DNA of 10,042 nt from Rickettsiales bacterium (GTDB lineage Bacteria; Pseudomonadota; Alphaproteobacteria; Rickettsiales; UBA1997): assembly GCA_947425005.1 (NCBI GenBank), contig CANDYP010000044.1:1-10042 (forward strand), written 5' to 3'. The first letter of the stretch is position 1, and each line of letters starts with the position of its first letter. The notes beneath the pieces were generated by a model. It had not been told where the DNA came from. It worked only from the letters and a program-made list of their open reading frames with translations, and did no database searches. The translations under genes and the position numbers were made by a program. Of this stretch, positions 1 through 6,917 are shown piece after piece.

Positions 1-7
1 CTTTTGT

Positions 8-61
8 CCGAGCTCGATGCAACGCCCCCCTGATAAGGGGGGTAGGGGGGTTTCTCGTCCC
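8..61 (+). repeat. REP-like GC-rich palindromic repeat, copy A
   Basis: An 18-base near-palindrome (25-42) has six C, the loop TGATAA and six G. It is followed by TA, a second run of six G (45-50) and the conserved tail TTTCTCGTCCC. A GAGCTC-centred segment (8-18) precedes it. Bases 24-61 match copy C (6870-6907) at 37 of 38 positions by eye. It lies just past the stop codon of the cysteine synthase-family gene, so its RNA hairpin could shape the 3' end of that transcript. No U-tract follows on the minus strand, so it is not a classical intrinsic terminator. The GC-rich composition contrasts sharply with the surrounding AT-rich DNA. Confidence 0.85.
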
Positions 62-84
62 AGCCCCAATTTATTAAACTCAAT

Positions 85-1098
85 TTATTTGATGAATTTG
101 AAACCCAGAATTTCCACATCCGTACTCAAAAAATCCAACTTCACCGGCTCTTTTTTACACAAATCAGTCGACAAATATTTCATCGAAGAGTCGCAAAATA
201 TTGTTACTGCCGTTTGATTTTTCGAACCCTCTGCGATCAATTTCAAAGCCGCGATAAAATTTCCGCCCGACGAAATCCCCACCGACAAACCCGCGCGGTT
301 CAGCTTCTGCGCCATGATGATTGCATCGCCGTCATCGACAGAAACGATCTCTTTCAAAGCTGTTAAATCAACAATGTCAGGAATGAATTCGTCGCTGATT
401 CCCTGAATTCTGTGCTTACCAATTTTCTTGCCGCCTGTCGTCAAAGTTGGCGAATTGGCTGGTTCCATCGGATGGCAATGACACTTCACTTTGTGATCTT
501 GGCAATATTTCAAAAAGCCCATGATGGTGCCACCAGTACCGACTCCGGCCACAAAATAATTCGGCGCCAAATCCAAAGTTTTGAGTTGGGCAAAAATTTC
601 TTTGGCAGTGGTTTCAGAGTGCGCCGCGATATTTTCGTGATTGGTGAATTGCTCCGGGCAAAAAACATTTTCATTAGTCGCCGCATATTTTCTGGCTTCG
701 TCAATCGAACGCACAAAGCCGCCTTGCTCTTTGGTGATGCGGATAATTTCAACGCCCAAAGATTCCATAATTTGGTAACGCTCCGAGCTCAACCAATCCG
801 GCATGTAGATTCTAACCTTGTGACCCAAAGCGCGACCCAAGGCAGCGAAGGCGATGCCGGTATTGCCGCTGGTGGCTTCCACAATGGTGTCGCCAGTTTT
901 AATCGCGCCTTTTGCGTAAGCTTTTTTCAAAATGTAAATCGCGATGCGGTCTTTGATGGAGCCGCTGAAATTGAAAGCTTCATATTTTGCGTAGATTTTT
1001 TTGACCTCGCCTTTGTAAGAAAAGGCAACCTCAACTAGAGGGGTGTTACAAAACCCAGCTTCAAGGGCTTGGATTTTGTCCAAAGATTCTTTTGTCAT
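85..1098 (-). CDS. PLP-dependent cysteine synthase-family protein
   Basis: A fold-type II PLP enzyme of the cysteine synthase/cystathionine beta-synthase family, 337 residues, slightly longer than typical CysK. Visible features are the Schiff-base lysine K49 in NFSGSIKDR, the substrate loop EATSGNTG (74-81), the phosphate-binding GVGTGGT (185-191), the QGIS stretch (232-235), GISSGG (274-279) where the PLP-ring serine sits, and DSSMKYLSTDL near the C-terminus. The likely reaction is beta-replacement on O-acetylserine or O-phosphoserine with sulfide to give cysteine, in the cytoplasm. The acceptor cannot be told from sequence, and a related beta-replacement enzyme is possible. The ATG start gives the expected N-terminus; no Shine-Dalgarno is seen. 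It is the last gene of the operon, 10 bases after the RNA methyltransferase, with repeat copy A just downstream. Confidence 0.9.
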   Translation of the reverse strand: MTKESLDKIQALEAGFCNTPLVEVAFSYKGEVKKIYAKYEAFNFSGSIKDRIAIYILKKAYAKGAIKTGDTIVEATSGNTGIAFAALGRALGHKVRIYMPDWLSSERYQIMESLGVEIIRITKEQGGFVRSIDEARKYAATNENVFCPEQFTNHENIAAHSETTAKEIFAQLKTLDLAPNYFVAGVGTGGTIMGFLKYCQDHKVKCHCHPMEPANSPTLTTGGKKIGKHRIQGISDEFIPDIVDLTALKEIVSVDDGDAIIMAQKLNRAGLSVGISSGGNFIAALKLIAEGSKNQTAVTIFCDSSMKYLSTDLCKKEPVKLDFLSTDVEILGFKFIK

Positions 1099-1108
1099 TT
1101 GATTATTT

Positions 1109-2209
1109 TTATTTTGTGAAGATTGCGATGAGCTCTAGATGCTTGGTGGAGTAGAATTGATCGAGGGCGGTGAGTTTTTGAATTTTGAATCCTGAGTCAA
1201 TTAAAATTTTGGCGTCGCGGGCAAAACTGCTGGGATTGCAAGAAACGTAAATCACATTTTTTAGTTCGGATTTGGAAATTTCTAAAACCTGCGGTGAGGC
1301 ACCGTTTCTGGGCGGATTGATGATTGCTAGATCAAAGTTCTTAAGCTCTCTTTTACTCACCGGGTTGGAAAATAGGTCACAAACTTCAGCTTTTATTTTG
1401 TGCGCCAGATTGTTTGCAGCGGCGTTTTTACTGATTGATTCGACCATTTTTTCGTCGCCTTCAAAAGCTAAAACTGATTTTACCAAATCTTGAATCGCGA
1501 AAGAATAAGCGCCAAAACCGGCGTAAATGTCGGCCACTCGCAACTGCGGTGAACCTCCTTTGAAAAAGGAGGCTGTCAGAAAATCACGAATGATTTTTGT
1601 AATGCTTGTGAGGCCTGGTTTTGTTGCTTGAATGAAGGTATCGGAGCCTAAATTAATTTTAAAATCTGGGTACAAAATTTGATTTTGGCGCATTTGAAAA
1701 ATTGGCGCCAAGTGATCTTTTACGCGACAAGAAACGTTGAGATTATTTTCTTTGGCGAAGGCAATAATTTTCTGGGTTTGGGTAAAATTTAATTCTTTTT
1801 TTACGCCGAAAATTAGGTCCAAACCATTGTCGAACAAGGTCACGGTGACTTGCGTAAAAAGATTTTGTTCTTGAGATTTGAGGAATTTTTTCAGCGGCAA
1901 AATCAGCGCGGAAATTTCTGCTTCGGCAACAAAACAATTTTCGATTTCAATAATTCTGTTCGATTTCTTACCAAAAAATCCGAGCTCATTTTTACGATCA
2001 ACTTGCAGATTTATTCTGCGACGCGAGTGAGGCCCAACCCAGATCCAATCAACATCGCTGTAGTGCGCTTCGATGTCTTTCTGTTTTAATTTTTGGTAAT
2101 CTTTTTCTTCCAAATCCAAAAAATCACATCCGCCGCAATCGAAAAAATAAGGGCAGGGAGAAGTGTGGGGAGAGGTAATTTTTGAATTAGGCGATTGGCA
2201 GGATGTCAT
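1109..2209 (-). CDS. Class I SAM-dependent RNA uracil-C5 methyltransferase (RlmD/RlmC type)
   Basis: Predicted to transfer a methyl group from SAM to C5 of a uridine, most likely in 23S rRNA. Fe-S ligands fit C19, C25 and C28 (C-x5-CGGC) plus C92. The FIQ motif is at 192-194, SAM motif I DIYAGFGAY at 227-235, NPPRNG at 298-303, the catalytic nucleophile C324 in YVSCNP, and a likely general-base glutamate E359 in HLEL. At 366 residues it lacks the N-terminal TRAM domain of E. coli RlmD and is nearer RlmC in size, so no symbol is given. The 4Fe-4S ligands argue against TrmA. The ATG lies inside the 3' end of murJ (23-base overlap), suggesting coupled translation, with only A-rich sequence before it. 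A palindrome is embedded in frame at residues 213-219. Confidence 0.9.
   Translation of the reverse strand: MTSCQSPNSKITSPHTSPCPYFFDCGGCDFLDLEEKDYQKLKQKDIEAHYSDVDWIWVGPHSRRRINLQVDRKNELGFFGKKSNRIIEIENCFVAEAEISALILPLKKFLKSQEQNLFTQVTVTLFDNGLDLIFGVKKELNFTQTQKIIAFAKENNLNVSCRVKDHLAPIFQMRQNQILYPDFKINLGSDTFIQATKPGLTSITKIIRDFLTASFFKGGSPQLRVADIYAGFGAYSFAIQDLVKSVLAFEGDEKMVESISKNAAANNLAHKIKAEVCDLFSNPVSKRELKNFDLAIINPPRNGASPQVLEISKSELKNVIYVSCNPSSFARDAKILIDSGFKIQKLTALDQFYSTKHLELIAIFTK
1554..1572. repeat. Short palindrome inside the RNA methyltransferase gene
   Basis: A perfect 8-base inverted repeat (CCTCCTTT at 1554-1561, AAAGGAGG at 1565-1572) with a three-base loop. It encodes about residues SFFKGGS between a helix and SAM motif I of the methyltransferase. 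Spacing to motif I looks several residues longer here than in the E. coli enzymes, consistent with a small in-frame palindromic insertion. A chance Lys-Gly-Gly/Phe-Phe codon run cannot be excluded. Confidence 0.6.
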
Positions 2210-3761
2210 CTTTTTTTCTTTGTAAGAGGCGGGATTTAAGCAGGATATTCAAGCTGCCGGAGAGGTAAGCGCTAACGCCGTAAACTAACAATCCGACCGA
2301 AACCATGATTGTGAGCTCGGCGATTTTACCAAAATATTCAGCTTGGTAAAAATGTTGGCGCATTAGGAACAGCACTAGCGCCATCAGGAATGACGGAATC
2401 AAAATTAAGGCCATTTTTTTGGCGAAATCTTTTTCGAAACGAAAATGTTTTTTGCGGATTAGAGTAGTGATTAGCATGGTCAGATTCAGGTAAGTCGAAG
2501 CGACAGATGAGAGTACAATGCCGATGTAACCGAAGCCCAGAGCGAAAAAAATTACGTTAAAAATTACGTTGTTAGTCAAGCAGATGAAGGCGATTTTCAT
2601 CGGAGTTTTAGTGTCGCCGCGCGAGAAAAATGCAGGCTCCATGACCTTTACCAAAACGTAAGAGGGCAGACCAAAAGAATAAAACATGAGGGCTTTGGCG
2701 ACAAAAAAACTTTCGTCGGCAGTGAATTTTCCGCGCTCAAAAAGCGAGGAAATAATTGGGTAAGCAAGTACGGTCAAAGCTAGAGTGGCTGGGATTACCA
2801 GAATTAATCCGACTTCGAGTGCGGCATTTTGCAATCTGACCGCGCCGTCAATTTCGTTAGCTTTTATTTTTCGCGAAAGCGCCGGAAGTAAGGCGATGCC
2901 GATGGCGATGCCGATCATGGCCAGAGGCAGCTGGTTGATGCGATCGGCGTAATAAAGATAAGAAACTGCGCCGGTAATCATGCTGGCGAAAATGGAGTCA
3001 ACCAAGAGATTGATCTGCATCACATTGGCGCCAATCACGCCCGGAATCAGTTTTTTAAAAAACTTTTTCATGTCCGGATTACATCTGGGCATTTTCGGAT
3101 AAAGCAAAAATCCCGACTTAATTGTGAAAATAAAAACCCACAAAAATTGTAAAATGCCGGCGACAAAAACGCCCCAAGAAAGTGCGTAGGCGTAGTTTGG
3201 AACCATGGATCCAAAAACAAAAATTGAAGCGATTAATGTGAGATTGAGCACGATTGGCGCCGAGGCCGGAACGGCAAATTTGCCGACTGAATTCAGAACT
3301 CCTGAGCAGAGAGAAACTAACGAAATGAAGAGTAAGTAAAAAATTGTAATGCGGGAGAGGTTAACGAGGAGAAGCGATTTTTCGGGGTCAGAGAAGAATC
3401 CGGGAAATAAAATCTTCATGAAAAATGGCATGAAAATTTGCACTAAAATGGTGAAAATTAACAGGACGTAAAAAAGTAAAGAAAAGATATTTCTGACGAA
3501 AGTTAGCTCGGCATCTTTGCTGCTTTTGCCGCTTTGTTTGTCTTGTAACTTTTCGATGAAAATGGGCACGAAAGCTGAATTGAAGGCACCTTCGGCAAAA
3601 ACACGGCGGAAAAAATTTGGCAGGCGAAAGGCGGCGAAGAAGGCGTCAGACAGTAGGCTGACTCCCAAATATTGGGCGATTAAAATATCGCGGACAAATC
3701 CCAAAACGCGCGAGAGGGCGATGTAAAATGAAATGGTGAAGATGGAGCGGAAGATGGGCAT
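2187..3761 (-). CDS. murJ: Lipid II flippase MurJ
   Basis: Polytopic inner-membrane protein of the MOP superfamily that moves lipid II across the cytoplasmic membrane for peptidoglycan synthesis. Its 524 residues match family length (about 510-520), and hydrophobic segments run throughout, consistent with about 14 helices. The N-terminus SRVLGFVRD carries R18 and R24. D39 and R52 lie around the signature NFFRRVFAEGAFNSAFVP (49-66), and R274 is in YADRINQLP. These correspond to essential positions R18, R24, D39, R52 and R270 of E. coli MurJ, so it is probably functional. The ATG at 3761 aligns with the usual family start, though no Shine-Dalgarno precedes it. It follows the universal stress gene by 33 bases and overlaps the methyltransferase gene by 23. 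Presence of murJ implies that the organism still makes peptidoglycan. Confidence 0.96.
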   Translation of the reverse strand: MPIFRSIFTISFYIALSRVLGFVRDILIAQYLGVSLLSDAFFAAFRLPNFFRRVFAEGAFNSAFVPIFIEKLQDKQSGKSSKDAELTFVRNIFSLLFYVLLIFTILVQIFMPFFMKILFPGFFSDPEKSLLLVNLSRITIFYLLFISLVSLCSGVLNSVGKFAVPASAPIVLNLTLIASIFVFGSMVPNYAYALSWGVFVAGILQFLWVFIFTIKSGFLLYPKMPRCNPDMKKFFKKLIPGVIGANVMQINLLVDSIFASMITGAVSYLYYADRINQLPLAMIGIAIGIALLPALSRKIKANEIDGAVRLQNAALEVGLILVIPATLALTVLAYPIISSLFERGKFTADESFFVAKALMFYSFGLPSYVLVKVMEPAFFSRGDTKTPMKIAFICLTNNVIFNVIFFALGFGYIGIVLSSVASTYLNLTMLITTLIRKKHFRFEKDFAKKMALILIPSFLMALVLFLMRQHFYQAEYFGKIAELTIMVSVGLLVYGVSAYLSGSLNILLKSRLLQRKKDDILPIA

Positions 3762-3794
3762 GGGAATGAAATTGTTTTGGAACGGACTTCGGAA

Positions 3795-4277
3795 CTAGAC
3801 CAACTTCTGCAAAAACTCGTCACTCAAATTTTCGGGCACGATTGTCACCGGAACTTTAATTTTATTACCAATTTTTTGGGCGATTTTAGGCAAAACAATA
3901 TTGTCGCTAAGAGCATTGTGCGACTTGCCAAAAACCAGCATGGTGCAGGTTGGAGTGGCCTTTATTTCACGAATGATTTCAGTCATGATTTCGCCCTCGC
4001 GCACCGAAACGCTTGGCATGATGCCGATTTCTTGGTAGACCTCTTCCATTAATTTTTTGAGATGTTTTTCCAACTGCTGCCTTTTGTCTTGCGCGATCAC
4101 CTTTGATCCGAAAATCAAATTTTTGTGAGAGGCTTCCATTACTGCTAAAATTTGGACGGCAAATCCTGATTTTTTTGCCTTGTAGCAAGTGTAGCGCAAA
4201 GCCGTTTTTGAGGCGTTGGCGATATCGATACAAACGATGATAGTCGGCGTTTCTGCGGGATTTTTGATCTCAGTCAT
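3795..4277 (-). CDS. Universal stress protein (UspA family)
   Basis: A single UspA-like alpha/beta domain of 160 residues. The first strand TIIVCIDIA (12-20) carries D18, the middle holds SVREGEIMTEIIREI (91-105), and the end shows MLVFGKSH then KVPVTIVPE, the expected last two strands. The ATP-binding signature of the family (G-x2-G-x9-G-S/T) is not present: after G117 the sequence is KSHNALSDNIVLP with no following glycines. It is therefore probably a non-nucleotide-binding Usp, perhaps a dimer-forming regulatory partner. A usp gene near murJ is, from memory, a recurring arrangement in alphaproteobacteria. The ATG lies 17 bases after the Alph_Pro_TM stop. Cytoplasmic; the exact role is unknown. 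Confidence 0.85.
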   Translation of the reverse strand: MTEIKNPAETPTIIVCIDIANASKTALRYTCYKAKKSGFAVQILAVMEASHKNLIFGSKVIAQDKRQQLEKHLKKLMEEVYQEIGIMPSVSVREGEIMTEIIREIKATPTCTMLVFGKSHNALSDNIVLPKIAQKIGNKIKVPVTIVPENLSDEFLQKLV

Positions 4278-4294
4278 AAATTGAAAGAATTAGG

Positions 4295-5038
4295 TTATTT
4301 TCCGATAAATCTAACAAATAAATAATTGGCAAGCCAGCCTACCACAAGCGCCAACATCACCGTAACCAGGCCGTACAAAAAAGATTCTTGGTAAGCAAAA
4401 TCCAAGATTCTTGCGCTCCATCCCACTTGATTAACGTAGATTGGGATTGATTGGAAAGACATCAAGCTATCTTCGTTAATCAAATAAATCTCGACGGTGT
4501 AAATGCCGCGAGAAATATTTTTGGGAAAATTCAACATCACTTTGAAGAGGGTCTCGTCCAGAAAGTCGATCTTACTGGCCGTTGAGTAGAGATGATTTTT
4601 TTCAAATTTATCAATTAGTTGAATTTGAAATTCGTCTTGCTTGATTGCCGGGACTTCTTCGGAAAAATTAAATTTTAAATTATTTTTCCCGAGCTCCAAA
4701 AAAGCTAAGAGATCGGCGCTGAAAGCCGCGTCGCTGAAGGTAGAAAAGAGCGAATAATAGCTGTAAGAATCTTTAATTTTTAAGTGTTCTCCGTTGTGCC
4801 AGATTCCCAAAAATTTTTCTTTTTTAGTAATTAGAAAATTTTTCTTAGGTCCGCGCACTGCGATTACAATGTTGCCAGCGTCGCCCTTGGCTCCAAAAAG
4901 TAAAATTTTTGCGCCTTGGAATTTGGTGTCGATGTTGATTTCGTTGGTTGAAATGCCGGAAACAATGGGGCTGGCTTTGGCTTCAAGTGGCGTGAAGAGC
5001 GCTGTAGCGAGTAAAAATACGAGTAAAAATCTGATCAT
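4295..5038 (-). CDS. Alph_Pro_TM (TIGR02186-type) membrane-anchored periplasmic protein
   Basis: A 247-residue protein with an N-terminal signal peptide (about 1-22, likely cleaved after AKA) and one C-terminal transmembrane segment (about 222-242) ending in a short basic tail. The bulk should therefore lie in the periplasm. Features typical of the family are the IVSGISTNEINIDTKFQGAK opening (25-44), IVIAVRGPKKNFLITKKEKFLGIW after it, and a beta-rich middle with GIYTVEIYLI. I recognise it as the putative alphaproteobacterial transmembrane family found beside TauE/SafE permeases; its biochemical function is not established. Its ATG overlaps the permease stop by four bases (ATGA), implying coupled translation and probably a joint complex. 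A GAGG lies about ten bases before the ATG, the only weak Shine-Dalgarno candidate in the operon. Confidence 0.85.
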   Translation of the reverse strand: MIRFLLVFLLATALFTPLEAKASPIVSGISTNEINIDTKFQGAKILLFGAKGDAGNIVIAVRGPKKNFLITKKEKFLGIWHNGEHLKIKDSYSYYSLFSTFSDAAFSADLLAFLELGKNNLKFNFSEEVPAIKQDEFQIQLIDKFEKNHLYSTASKIDFLDETLFKVMLNFPKNISRGIYTVEIYLINEDSLMSFQSIPIYVNQVGWSARILDFAYQESFLYGLVTVMLALVVGWLANYLFVRFIGK

Positions 5039-5967
5039 CTTTTTAGAACCTCAACCGTGTAAATGGCTTCTGGCGCAGCAAAAAGACCGAAGACCATTTT
5101 CAGACAAACCAAAAAAATCAGCAGCCCCAGAAAAGAACGCAGACTGTCTGCATCAACTTTGTAACCAGCTCTGGCGCCCATTTGCGCACCAATCGACGAG
5201 CTGATGATCATTAAAAACGCCAAGACGATGTCGACGGAATTATTGGTGACCGCTTGCAAAAATGTGGCGTTACTGGCGATGAAAATAATTTGAAATAGAG
5301 AGGTTCCGACCACGACGCTTGAAGGCATGCGCAAAATATAAATCATCGCCGGGATCATCATGAAGCCGCCGCCGATGCCCATCAAAGCCACTAAAATGCC
5401 GATGCCGACACTTAAAATTACCGGCACAAAAATACTAACCGTCACATCGGATTTTGGGAAATGCGCCTTCCAGGGTAAGCTGTCAATCCAAGTTAAAAAA
5501 TTGTCGAAACGATCCGAATTCTTCTTTTCCCAAACGATATTATATTTTTTGGTGGAGAGGGTTTTGATGCTGTCAACCAGCATAACGATGCTGATTGCGC
5601 CGAGAAACAGCACGTAAACTAAACTGATTACCAGATCAATTTGTCCGGCTTTTTGCAAAATTCTAAAAAGCGAAACACCGAAGGTGGAGCCAATAAAACC
5701 GCCAACAATGAGGAATAATCCCATCTTGATATCGACGCTACCTCTGCGCAAATGACCCATCACACCCGAAACTGACGAGGCCACAATTTGGTTCGCCGAA
5801 GTGGACACAGCAACTGCTGGCGGGATGCCGATGAACATCAGAAATGGTGTCGCTAAAAACCCGCCGCCAATTCCAAACATGCCGGCCAAGAAGCCGGTAG
5901 CAAGGCCGAGCAGTAAAATTAAAATAATATTTACGGGTATCTCAGCAACTGGGAGGTAGATTTGCAT
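5035..5967 (-). CDS. TauE/SafE-family anion permease
   Basis: Integral membrane transporter of 310 residues with the two diagnostic repeats of the family: GIGGGFLATP (32-41) followed by AVAVSTSANQ, and GIGGGFMMIP (197-206) followed by VVVGTSLFQ. These mark the internal duplication of a roughly eight-helix fold. The soluble stretch at about 137-172, between the halves, is longer than in minimal family members. Family members export sulfite, sulfoacetate or related sulfur anions; the substrate here is inferred only. The downstream Alph_Pro_TM gene overlaps by four bases and is the usual partner in alphaproteobacteria. The ATG overlaps the ygfZ stop by one base (TAATG), so translation likely depends on termination of ygfZ. 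No Shine-Dalgarno is visible. Confidence 0.92.
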   Translation of the reverse strand: MQIYLPVAEIPVNIILILLLGLATGFLAGMFGIGGGFLATPFLMFIGIPPAVAVSTSANQIVASSVSGVMGHLRRGSVDIKMGLFLIVGGFIGSTFGVSLFRILQKAGQIDLVISLVYVLFLGAISIVMLVDSIKTLSTKKYNIVWEKKNSDRFDNFLTWIDSLPWKAHFPKSDVTVSIFVPVILSVGIGILVALMGIGGGFMMIPAMIYILRMPSSVVVGTSLFQIIFIASNATFLQAVTNNSVDIVLAFLMIISSSIGAQMGARAGYKVDADSLRSFLGLLIFLVCLKMVFGLFAAPEAIYTVEVLKR

Positions 5968-6767
5968 TAGCTGATGATGAAAATTTTGTACTCTTGGGAT
6001 GCCAATCGAAGCTCTAATTTTTCTCTAAACTCGGAAAAATTTTTATCTTCTGGAAGCTTGATTAGAGCCAAGGCGTGAAGTTCTGATTCGTAGAAAACTG
6101 ACGACAGAATTATGCCAGCGGATTTTCCTTCGCAAGTAATTTCAGAATTTTTCTCCACCTCTTGCAGGCCAGAAATTTTAATGTGAAAAATTTTTTTACG
6201 AATCTGCCCGAGATAGTGAGTGCGCGCCGTCAACTCTTGTCCGACGTAGCAACCTTTTTGGTAATCAATGGCATTTAATTCGTCGAAACCAAATTCCAAA
6301 ATGAAGGATTTTTCGTAAGTTAAATCTTGTTCACTTTTAGGTATTTTGAGTGAGATGCGCTTGAAATTGTAAGAATCTTGAGACTGCTGGGATTCGTTAT
6401 TGCTGTAGCTTCTAAAGCCTAAATCAGAATGGCGGGGATCGGCAAATCCTTCACCAGAAAAATTCTGCGACACCACCAATTCATCATTTTTTTTCAACAC
6501 AACTTGCGAACGTAATTTGTAGAAATTTAATTTTTGTAAAATCTCGTCACGTCTTGGGGCGAAGCAATCCAGCATTAATTTTTCGCCAATTTCAAAAATA
6601 AAAAAATCGTAGAGAAAGCGGCCCTGAGCGTTGAGCATTGCGGAATAAATCAGATTCGTTTCTGACGCTTTGTTAATGTCGTTGGTAATTAAACCTTGGA
6701 GAAATTTTTTGCGATCATCGCCCGTAAGCTCAATAATGGCGCGGTCTTGAAGGATTGTGGTAATCAT
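5967..6767 (-). CDS. ygfZ: YgfZ-type folate-binding protein (Fe-S cluster enzyme maintenance)
   Basis: A 266-residue member of the GcvT-like YgfZ/IBA57 family, which uses a folate to support assembly or repair of certain Fe-S enzymes such as the radical-SAM protein MiaB. The diagnostic motif KGCYVGQE spans 171-178 with the conserved cysteine C173. The N-terminal domain shows IIELTGDDRKKFLQGLITND (11-30) and LNAQGRFLYDFFIF (45-58), and DPRHSDLGFRS (110-120) fits the conserved DPR-x4-LG-x-R region. The length is normal for bacterial YgfZ. It is the first gene of the operon, and the 6768-6806 leader shows neither a clear promoter nor a Shine-Dalgarno. Its company with an Fe-S RNA methyltransferase and a cysteine synthase-family enzyme is consistent with a role in sulfur/Fe-S homeostasis. 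Confidence 0.93.
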   Translation of the reverse strand: MITTILQDRAIIELTGDDRKKFLQGLITNDINKASETNLIYSAMLNAQGRFLYDFFIFEIGEKLMLDCFAPRRDEILQKLNFYKLRSQVVLKKNDELVVSQNFSGEGFADPRHSDLGFRSYSNNESQQSQDSYNFKRISLKIPKSEQDLTYEKSFILEFGFDELNAIDYQKGCYVGQELTARTHYLGQIRKKIFHIKISGLQEVEKNSEITCEGKSAGIILSSVFYESELHALALIKLPEDKNFSEFREKLELRLASQEYKIFIIS

Positions 6768-6806
6768 TGATGTAATTCGTTTTGTTGAAACTTAGACTGA
6801 ATCTGT

Positions 6807-6863
6807 GACGAGAAACCCCCCCCTTTCCCCCCCCCTTATCAGGGGGGCTTTACACCGAGCTCG
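6807..6863 (-). repeat. REP-like palindromic repeat, copy B (inverted)
   Basis: On the minus strand it reads the GAGCTC segment, six C, TGATAA, then nine G, AAA, eight G and TTTCTCGTC. It is the same element as copies A and C, except that both G runs are longer and the TA spacer is AAA. It is head-to-head with copy C and shares the central CGAGCTCG (6856-6863). The G-rich strand has enough runs to form a G-quadruplex in principle. It occupies part of the 150-base spacer between ygfZ and the GT61 gene. Confidence 0.85.
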
Positions 6864-6907
6864 ATCAAAGCCCCCCTGATAAGGGGGGTAGGGGGGCTTC
6901 TCGTCCC
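6855..6907 (+). repeat. REP-like palindromic repeat, copy C
   Basis: Six C (6871-6876), TGATAA, six G (6883-6888), TA, six G (6891-6896), then CTTCTCGTCCC. It is nearly identical to copy A and in the same orientation. With copy B it forms a roughly 100-base inverted repeat (6807-6906) centred on CGAGCTCG, resembling a REPIN doublet. It begins 11 bases past the GT61 stop codon, so it could act as a transcript-end hairpin for that gene. No U-tract is present. Confidence 0.87.
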
Positions 6908-6917
6908 GAACTCGAAC

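Larger units (their letters stand above)
85..6767 (-). other. Predicted seven-gene operon
   Basis: Seven same-strand genes run from ygfZ (start 6767) to the cysteine synthase-family gene (stop at 85). Junctions in transcription order are: TAATG one-base overlap at 5967, ATGA four-base overlap at 5035-5038, 17-base gap, 33-base gap, 23-base overlap at 2187-2209, and 10-base gap. None of these junctions leaves room for a separate promoter and terminator, so cotranscription is inferred. No convincing -35/-10 pair was found in the 6768-6806 leader. The unit is flanked on both sides by related GC-rich palindromes. Confidence 0.7.

Noticed and set aside
24..61. Intrinsic terminator at repeat copy A
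   Set aside because: The hairpin is strong, but no T-tract follows on the minus strand. The recurrence of the same sequence at 6807-6907 is better explained as a dispersed repeat.
412..1038. Long plus-strand open frame (208 codons)
   Set aside because: It lies wholly antisense to the cysteine synthase-family gene, which has all catalytic motifs. The frame shows no recognisable domain and is a shadow.
2545..2570. Short direct repeat containing ATTACGTT
   Set aside because: It encodes a repeated Asn-Val-Ile-Phe in a membrane helix of MurJ; coincidental codon reuse is sufficient.
3049..3064. Perfect 16-base A/T-rich palindrome within murJ
   Set aside because: It is explained by Lys-Lys-Phe-Phe-Lys-Lys codons in an AT-rich gene. 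There is no GC stem and no repeat elsewhere in the window.
6807..6907. CRISPR array
   Set aside because: There are only two copies, in inverted orientation, with no regular spacers and no cas genes nearby.
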